A stretch of 8,941 nucleotides of DNA from Nitrospinaceae bacterium (GTDB lineage: Bacteria; Nitrospinota; Nitrospinia; Nitrospinales; VA-1): positions 1 through 8,941 of the forward strand of contig JAPYPM010000086.1 in assembly GCA_029937635.1 (NCBI GenBank). Direction: 5' to 3'. A program made the position numbers and the translations under genes. Positions within the stretch are counted from its first letter, which is position 1; each line of letters begins with the position of its first letter. Positions 5,304 to 8,941 of the stretch are shown here, in pieces. The notes under the pieces were generated by a model that was not told the origin of the DNA, searched no databases, and saw only the letters and a program-made list of their open reading frames with translations.

Positions 5304-7082
5304 ATGAATCAGGAACAAGTTGCGATTTTTTTAATTCTTGCTGGAATTCTTGCTTTGTTTGCATGGGGAAGGATACGTTATGACGTTGTTGCTTTCATGG
5401 GTCTCATTCTCTGCGTCTTATTGAGACTAGTTCCTGTTGAGGATACTTTTTCGGGTTTTTCCCACCCGGCAACAATTACAGTTGTGATGGTACTTATCCT
5501 CAGCCGAGGCCTTGCGAATTCCGGTGTGGTGGACTTGATCGTGAGTCGTTTGATGTTCACGGTCAAGCGTGTTTCTCTTCATGTGGCTATGCTTTCGGGG
5601 ATTTCTGCGGTGTTTTCCACAGTGATAAACAACATCGGCGCTTTGGCCCTTTTGATGCCTGTGGGTATCGAATCTTCTAAGAAAGCTAAGAGATCCCCTG
5701 CTGTTATTCTGATGCCGATGTCCTTTGCATCCATTCTTGGTGGTCTTGTGACTCTCATTGGAACCTCGCCTAACATCATTATCGCTAACTATCGCACAAA
5801 TGTAAAAGGAGAGCCGTTTACAATGTTCGATTTCTCTCCCGTAGGTGGAGTAGTGGCGTTTGTAGGTGTGGTCTTCATTGCCTTCGCGGGTTGGAGGATG
5901 CTTCCTGAAAAACGCCGAGCAAGGGTCACCGTAGAGGAACTGATCGCCATCGATGATTATATTACTGAAATTATAGTTCCAAAAGATTCGGAATTTATTG
6001 GTATGCCACTTCGTGATCTTGACCAGCGTGCGGAAAATCTGGATGTAGAGATCGTGGGGCTAATACGGAGTGAACGCCGCATTTTAGCGGCTCTTCGTCA
6101 TGAAGAAATCAATAGCGAAGATATACTGATTGTTAAAGCCGGCCCCAAGGAACTGGACAAGTTTGTGACTGATACCAAACTGGAGTTGGTGGCAGGTAAG
6201 AAGAAAACGTCCCTCTTACTCTCTGATGATACTACAGTGATGGAAGCTGTAGTGCAGTCGAGTTCAAGAATGGAGGGGCAGACGTTCACATCTCTTCGAC
6301 TCAAGAAACGTTATGGTATTCACCTGCTCGGAGTATCCCGCCAAGGGACGCAGATCAGCAAACGTCTTCCTCAAGTGAGATTTCGTGGTGGTGACGTCGT
6401 GCTACTTCAGGGTGATTCCGAAAGCCTTGCTGAAATAGTTTTGTCATTGGGCTGTCTTCCGTTGGCCAAACGCAGGCTTAATTTGGGAGCCGGGAAAAAG
6501 TCCGGTCTTGCGGTGAGTATTTTTGCGGCAGCCATCGTTGCCGTGACGATGGAGTTGGCCTCGCTTCAGATATCCCTTTCCGTGGCCGCCATTACGATGG
6601 TGACCTTCAATATCGTACCGGTCCGCAAAATTTACGAGGAAATTAACTGGCCCGTTATCGTTTTGCTGGGAGCGATGATTCCAGTCGGCGGGGGGCTAGA
6701 ATCCACCGGAGGGACACGAGTGATCGCTGAATTTATTCTGGGTCTGAGCGCAAGCCTGGCTCCCGCTCTTATTCTTGCTCTGGTTTTGATCGTCACTATG
6801 ACCTTATCGGACGTTATGAACAACGTAGCAACCGCCGTGGTGATGGCTCCGGTTGCCGTCAGTATTGCCGGACAACTCGGAGTTAACGTTGATTCATTCC
6901 TCATGGCCGTTGCCGTTGGTGCATCTTGCGCCTTTCTTACCCCCATTGGGCATCAGAACAACACATTGATCATGGGTCCGGGAGGATACAAGTTCGGGGA
7001 TTACTGGCGCATGGGATTGCCGCTGGAAATTTTAATTATAGTCCTTTCCGTTCCAATGATTCTCCTCGTCTGGCCCCTCTAA
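5304..7082 (+). CDS. SLC13/DASS-type anion permease with two RCK_C (TrkA-C) domains
   Basis: A 592-residue inner-membrane transporter of the ion-transporter superfamily. Residues 1-200 hold the first membrane half with the reentrant-loop motifs VINNIGALALLMP (107-119) and LIGTSPNIII (151-160). Residues about 216-290 and 303-383 are two cytoplasmic RCK_C domains, each with the pattern E-x-x-V-P-x-x-S-x-x-x-G or its variant, ending in G-D-x-L/V-L-x-x-x-G. The second half (about 400-592) repeats the inverted motifs SDVMNNVATAVVMAP (502-516) and TPIGHQNNTLIMGPGGYKFGDY (two pieces, 546-567). Relatives carry sulfate, dicarboxylates or other anions, usually with sodium; the substrate cannot be read here. 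RCK_C domains suggest gating by a nucleotide or other small ligand. ATG 5304 is preceded by a weak AGAGAG. Length is typical. GC is about 50% in counted lines, against 20-35% in its flanks, suggesting different origin or stronger constraint. Confidence 0.92.
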   Translation: MNQEQVAIFLILAGILALFAWGRIRYDVVAFMGLILCVLLRLVPVEDTFSGFSHPATITVVMVLILSRGLANSGVVDLIVSRLMFTVKRVSLHVAMLSGISAVFSTVINNIGALALLMPVGIESSKKAKRSPAVILMPMSFASILGGLVTLIGTSPNIIIANYRTNVKGEPFTMFDFSPVGGVVAFVGVVFIAFAGWRMLPEKRRARVTVEELIAIDDYITEIIVPKDSEFIGMPLRDLDQRAENLDVEIVGLIRSERRILAALRHEEINSEDILIVKAGPKELDKFVTDTKLELVAGKKKTSLLLSDDTTVMEAVVQSSSRMEGQTFTSLRLKKRYGIHLLGVSRQGTQISKRLPQVRFRGGDVVLLQGDSESLAEIVLSLGCLPLAKRRLNLGAGKKSGLAVSIFAAAIVAVTMELASLQISLSVAAITMVTFNIVPVRKIYEEINWPVIVLLGAMIPVGGGLESTGGTRVIAEFILGLSASLAPALILALVLIVTMTLSDVMNNVATAVVMAPVAVSIAGQLGVNVDSFLMAVAVGASCAFLTPIGHQNNTLIMGPGGYKFGDYWRMGLPLEILIIVLSVPMILLVWPL

Positions 7083-7115
7083 TTAAGCAGTTAGCCATCA
7101 CCTTCGCTGCTCATG

Positions 7116-7136
7116 GCCGCCATAAATCACGGCGGC
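7116..7136 (+). terminator. GC hairpin after the SLC13 permease, possible terminator
   Basis: GCCGCC (7116-7121), a nine-base loop and GGCGGC (7131-7136) form a 6-bp all-GC stem 33 bases after the permease stop. ATG/CAT could extend it past a one-base bulge. It is the only GC-rich structure in AT-rich surroundings. There is no immediate T-run; the nearest, TTTTT, is about 20 bases on, so it may stabilise the 3' end or be Rho-assisted instead. Confidence 0.5.
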
Positions 7137-7223
7137 ACATTCTATCGCTTGATAAAAGTTTTTATGTCCATTCTGAGTAATTAATTTGTCTAAAAAAATA
7201 TTTAAAGTATAAGTAATATTAAA

Positions 7224-7238
7224 ACTATATTATATAGT
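7224..7238. repeat. Perfect palindrome ACTATAT-T-ATATAGT
   Basis: Seven-base arms around a single central T. It is close to the second perfect dyad at 7249-7267, about one helical turn away. It may be a protein site or an AT-rich extrusion element. Confidence 0.5.
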
Positions 7239-7248
7239 AGTTGCTATT

Positions 7249-7267
7249 TGTCATATAAAATATGACA
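7249..7267. repeat. Perfect inverted repeat TGTCATAT-AAA-ATATGACA
   Basis: Eight-base perfect arms with a three-base centre, 19 bases in all, the size and symmetry of a dimeric repressor operator. It does not match an FNR, Fur, LexA or NtrC consensus as I know them. It lies between two plus-strand genes and far (about 330 bases) from the next start, so what it would control is unclear. Confidence 0.6.
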
Positions 7268-7377
7268 CCTGCTGCTCTACTAACTAACGGGGTTTACTCA
7301 ATTTCCAAACCATTTTATTTAGACCCCATATTCTATATCTCAAACAAATTAAAAGCCTCTAGAATAGTATTTTTATT

Positions 7378-7413
7378 TCAGCTTTCATAAAGAAGTACAA
7401 TTAAAAAAGCTGA
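7378..7413. repeat. 8-bp inverted repeat TCAGCTTT / AAAGCTGA
   Basis: Exact eight-base arms separated by 20 bases. As RNA it would be a hairpin with a large loop. Function unknown. Confidence 0.4.
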
Positions 7414-7515
7414 CAAAAAATCGTTTCAAATTATTTTATGACTATTATGAATTTGCCCAGCATTGCGGGCACTTAGCAATCATGATTTACTCAGACTAGT
7501 GGTTGAATATATTAC

Positions 7516-7576
7516 TCCTAGTTTATTGGCACAGACAAAAACTGGTGTTCCCTGTAACAGTTTTATATTACTAGGA
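7516..7576 (+). repeat. Nested inverted repeats in the glycosyltransferase leader
   Basis: Outer arms TCCTAGT (7516-7522) and ACTAGGA (7570-7576) enclose inner arms AAAACTG (7538-7544) and CAGTTTT (7558-7564). A competing pairing, GTTCC (7547-7551) with GGAAC (7574-7578), excludes the outer stem, so two alternative folds exist. It lies just 22 bases before the proposed start of the glycosyltransferase. It could be a leader RNA structure, but no known riboswitch class was recognised. Confidence 0.4.
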
Positions 7577-7598
7577 ACCTGTCCGACGGTAACTTGAT

Positions 7599-8279
7599 AT
7601 TTTTAAAATTTCTATTGTTATTCCAACACTTAATGAGGCTTTGATATTGAAAGATAGCTTGCATGCTATCTCTAACCTAAACCCTCATGAAATTATTGTG
7701 GTAGATGGTGGAAGTACTGACGCCACAGTTTCAGTAGCCCTTAACATGGCTTCTAAGGTTATTAAGTGTAAGTCCGGAAGAGCCCACCAAATGAATGCAG
7801 GTGCAGAAAAAGCAACCGGCAACCTTCTTTTATTTATGCATGCTGACAGTAAATTGACCCAGGAAAGTTTTTTGAAAATGAAAAAAATAATGACCCCAAC
7901 TAAAATTGCTGGTGGTGCATTCAGTCTTCAAATCGAGTCTGAAAAAACTTCTCTCAAGATCATCTCTTTACTAGCTACTTGGCGTGCAAAATATCTCAAT
8001 ATTGTATATGGCGATCAATCGATTTTTGTACGAAATGATATATTTCAAAAAATGGATGGGTTTTCCCCACTCCCAATTTGTGAAGACCTCGATTTTTTTC
8101 GCCGTCTACGCCAGCAAGGGGACATTAAAGTTCTTAAGGAAAAAACCCATACCTCAGCACGTAGGTGGAACGAAGAAGGAGTTTTATCTACAACACTACG
8201 CAATATCACTATTGGCAGCCTATTTTTACTCGGGTTTTCTCCCCAAACCTTGAAGAAATGGTACTCTGCAGTTCGTTGA
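7599..8279 (+). CDS. TIGR04283-type family 2 glycosyltransferase, unusual start
   Basis: A GT-A fold transferase using a nucleotide-sugar donor; acceptor unknown. TIGR04283 members are sometimes labelled arsenosugar-biosynthesis-associated. Counting from ATT at 7599 (226 residues), motifs are KISIVIPTLNEA (3-14, first strand), IIVVDGGSTDAT (donor site, 32-43), RAHQMNAGA, LLLFMHADS (metal-binding D-x-S/D type, 76-84), GDQSIFVR (138-145), EDLDFFRRL (162-170, catalytic-base region) and TSARRW then a C-terminal hydrophobic helix. The first ordinary start is TTG at 7641, but this would delete the conserved first strand, which is clearly encoded upstream. The frame is open back to TAA at 7590-7592 with only ATT or similar codons and no Shine-Dalgarno sequence. 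So translation begins at a rare codon, or an upstream indel or mutation removed the start. The remaining body is intact and of normal length. Confidence 0.82.
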   Translation: MFKISIVIPTLNEALILKDSLHAISNLNPHEIIVVDGGSTDATVSVALNMASKVIKCKSGRAHQMNAGAEKATGNLLLFMHADSKLTQESFLKMKKIMTPTKIAGGAFSLQIESEKTSLKIISLLATWRAKYLNIVYGDQSIFVRNDIFQKMDGFSPLPICEDLDFFRRLRQQGDIKVLKEKTHTSARRWNEEGVLSTTLRNITIGSLFLLGFSPQTLKKWYSAVR

Positions 8280-8431
8280 TTTAAATTGTAATTAAAATAT
8301 CAATGATTTTGTGTAATCTTCTGCCTAGTTAAAGCATGCTTTTTTGTATTACTATTTTTCACAACTCTCTCCCAACTTCTTCTTGAATTGATTAATAGTA
8401 GCCGTTAACTTAAGTTTAGAAACCGTTTATT

Positions 8432-8876
8432 ATGAAAATAAATCAAATCAGAAATGAACTGCACATTTTAAAAGAGAAAATTAGACAAAATCCCAAAAAC
8501 CATAAGACCTATTATAATTTGGGTATTTTCTACTCCAAGCATGGTAATTACAATGGTGCAATTCAAACCTACCAACGTGCAATTAAGCTAAACCCTAAAA
8601 GTGCAGACATTCTTAATAGTTTAGGATTAGTTCTATGGAATCTGAAACGTTATGAAAGAAGCTCTAAAGAACTACAGAAGAGCTCTCAAAATAAGCCCCA
8701 GGCATCCTTATGCTCATTTAAATATGGGAAATGCGTTTAATTTAATAGGCGATAAAGCTAATGCTATTGCACACACCAGGTTTGCAGTACAGCTTTTTAG
8801 TAAAACTAAAGACACAATTGGGAATAGGCAAGCAGAAAAACAATTGCGTAAAATAATGGCTACAAGGGAAGATTAA
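8432..8876 (+). pseudogene. Small TPR-repeat protein broken by a one-base insertion
   Basis: Two overlapping frames (8432-8740 and the continuation to 8876) form one gene. Frame one gives a short charged helix, a full TPR (YYNLGIFYSKHGNYNGAIQTY then QRAIKLNP) and the first half of a second (ILNSLGLVLWNLKRY). It then degenerates. Frame two continues KEALKNYRRALKISP and a third TPR (AHLNMGNAFNLIGDKANAI). Removing one A from GAAAGAAG (8654-8661) gives CGT TAT GAA GAA GCT CTA, that is RYEEAL, exactly the TPR consensus, and unites all into about 147 residues. The 445-base span is one over a multiple of three. TPRs are protein-binding scaffolds; partner unknown. ATG 8432 lacks a good ribosome binding site. 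It may be a truly broken gene or a sequencing error; if the latter, it is an intact three-TPR protein. Confidence 0.8.
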
Positions 8877-8941
8877 TAAACCCTTCTTTCTCTCCTTATT
8901 TTCTATACAAGGTATCCATCTTCCTTCTTTAAGTTATTTTA

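Larger units (their letters stand above)
7083..7598. other. AT-rich region without a recognisable gene, rich in inverted repeats
   Basis: About 515 bases between the permease and the glycosyltransferase. It contains the GC-rich hairpin just after the permease and at least four dyads further on, each listed separately. An in-frame run from 7083 overlapping the permease end in another frame looks like a shadow. No protein family, tRNA or known riboswitch was recognised on either strand. Confidence 0.6.

Noticed and set aside
6632..6946. Minus-strand frame of 104 codons rich in Thr, Ala and Ile
   Set aside because: Antisense reading of the permease C-terminal membrane half; composition is typical of such shadows.
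6926..7180. Open frame of 84 codons overlapping the end of the permease
   Set aside because: Its first half is an out-of-frame reading of conserved permease codons and the rest runs through a hairpin. There is no ribosome binding site and no recognisable domain.
7441..7600. Possible tRNA or known riboswitch in the structured region before the glycosyltransferase
   Set aside because: No cloverleaf, no GTTC-A T-arm in place and no CCA-type end. The pairing pattern matches no riboswitch class I know.
8331..8345. Palindrome AAAGCATGCTTT followed by T, a possible terminator of the glycosyltransferase gene
   Set aside because: There is no loop. Folding needs CATG as loop and leaves only four weak pairs, too unstable for an intrinsic terminator.

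Overview
The window is mostly AT-rich and carries Gram-negative genes: a signal-peptide-bearing outer-membrane porin, P-II and Amt. Its base composition and gene content fit an aquatic or marine, perhaps Nitrospinota-like or proteobacterial, genome. No rRNA or other marker is present, so the taxonomic guess is weak. No tRNA, rRNA, CRISPR array or insertion sequence was seen.

Left part (1-2871, all minus strand) is a nitrogen-acquisition cluster. In transcription order it holds a complete ammonium transporter (amt), a TIGR02001/TorF-type outer-membrane porin, a P-II signalling protein (glnK/glnB type) and the first 32 codons of a second Amt that runs off the window. P-II proteins bind Amt trimers and close them when nitrogen is sufficient. 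The porin between them is probably co-regulated with ammonium uptake. An imperfect sigma-54-like promoter lies about 45 bases upstream of the first amt.

Middle part (2872-5188) is an AT-rich, partly decayed accessory stretch. It holds several perfect dyads and a 3' remnant of a class I DNA photolyase on the plus strand. It then has three minus-strand genes that may form one unit: an XRE-type regulator with a coiled-coil tail, a frameshifted gene whose C-terminal half looks PAS-like, and a stand-alone PAS protein with no output domain.

Right part (5304-8876, plus strand) starts with a large SLC13/DASS-type permease carrying two RCK_C (TrkA-C) domains, divergent from the XRE gene. Its GC content is visibly higher than that of its flanks. 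About 500 bases without a recognisable gene follow, rich in inverted repeats. After these come a TIGR04283-type glycosyltransferase with no conventional start codon at its conserved N-terminus and a small TPR protein broken by one extra A.

The most notable overall feature is four damaged or oddly started genes within about 6 kb: the photolyase remnant, two single-base frameshifts and the glycosyltransferase start. Either this is a decaying accessory region or the assembly carries indel errors. I found no clearly new defence or mobile system. The best candidate for something undescribed is the XRE plus two PAS-type cassette.
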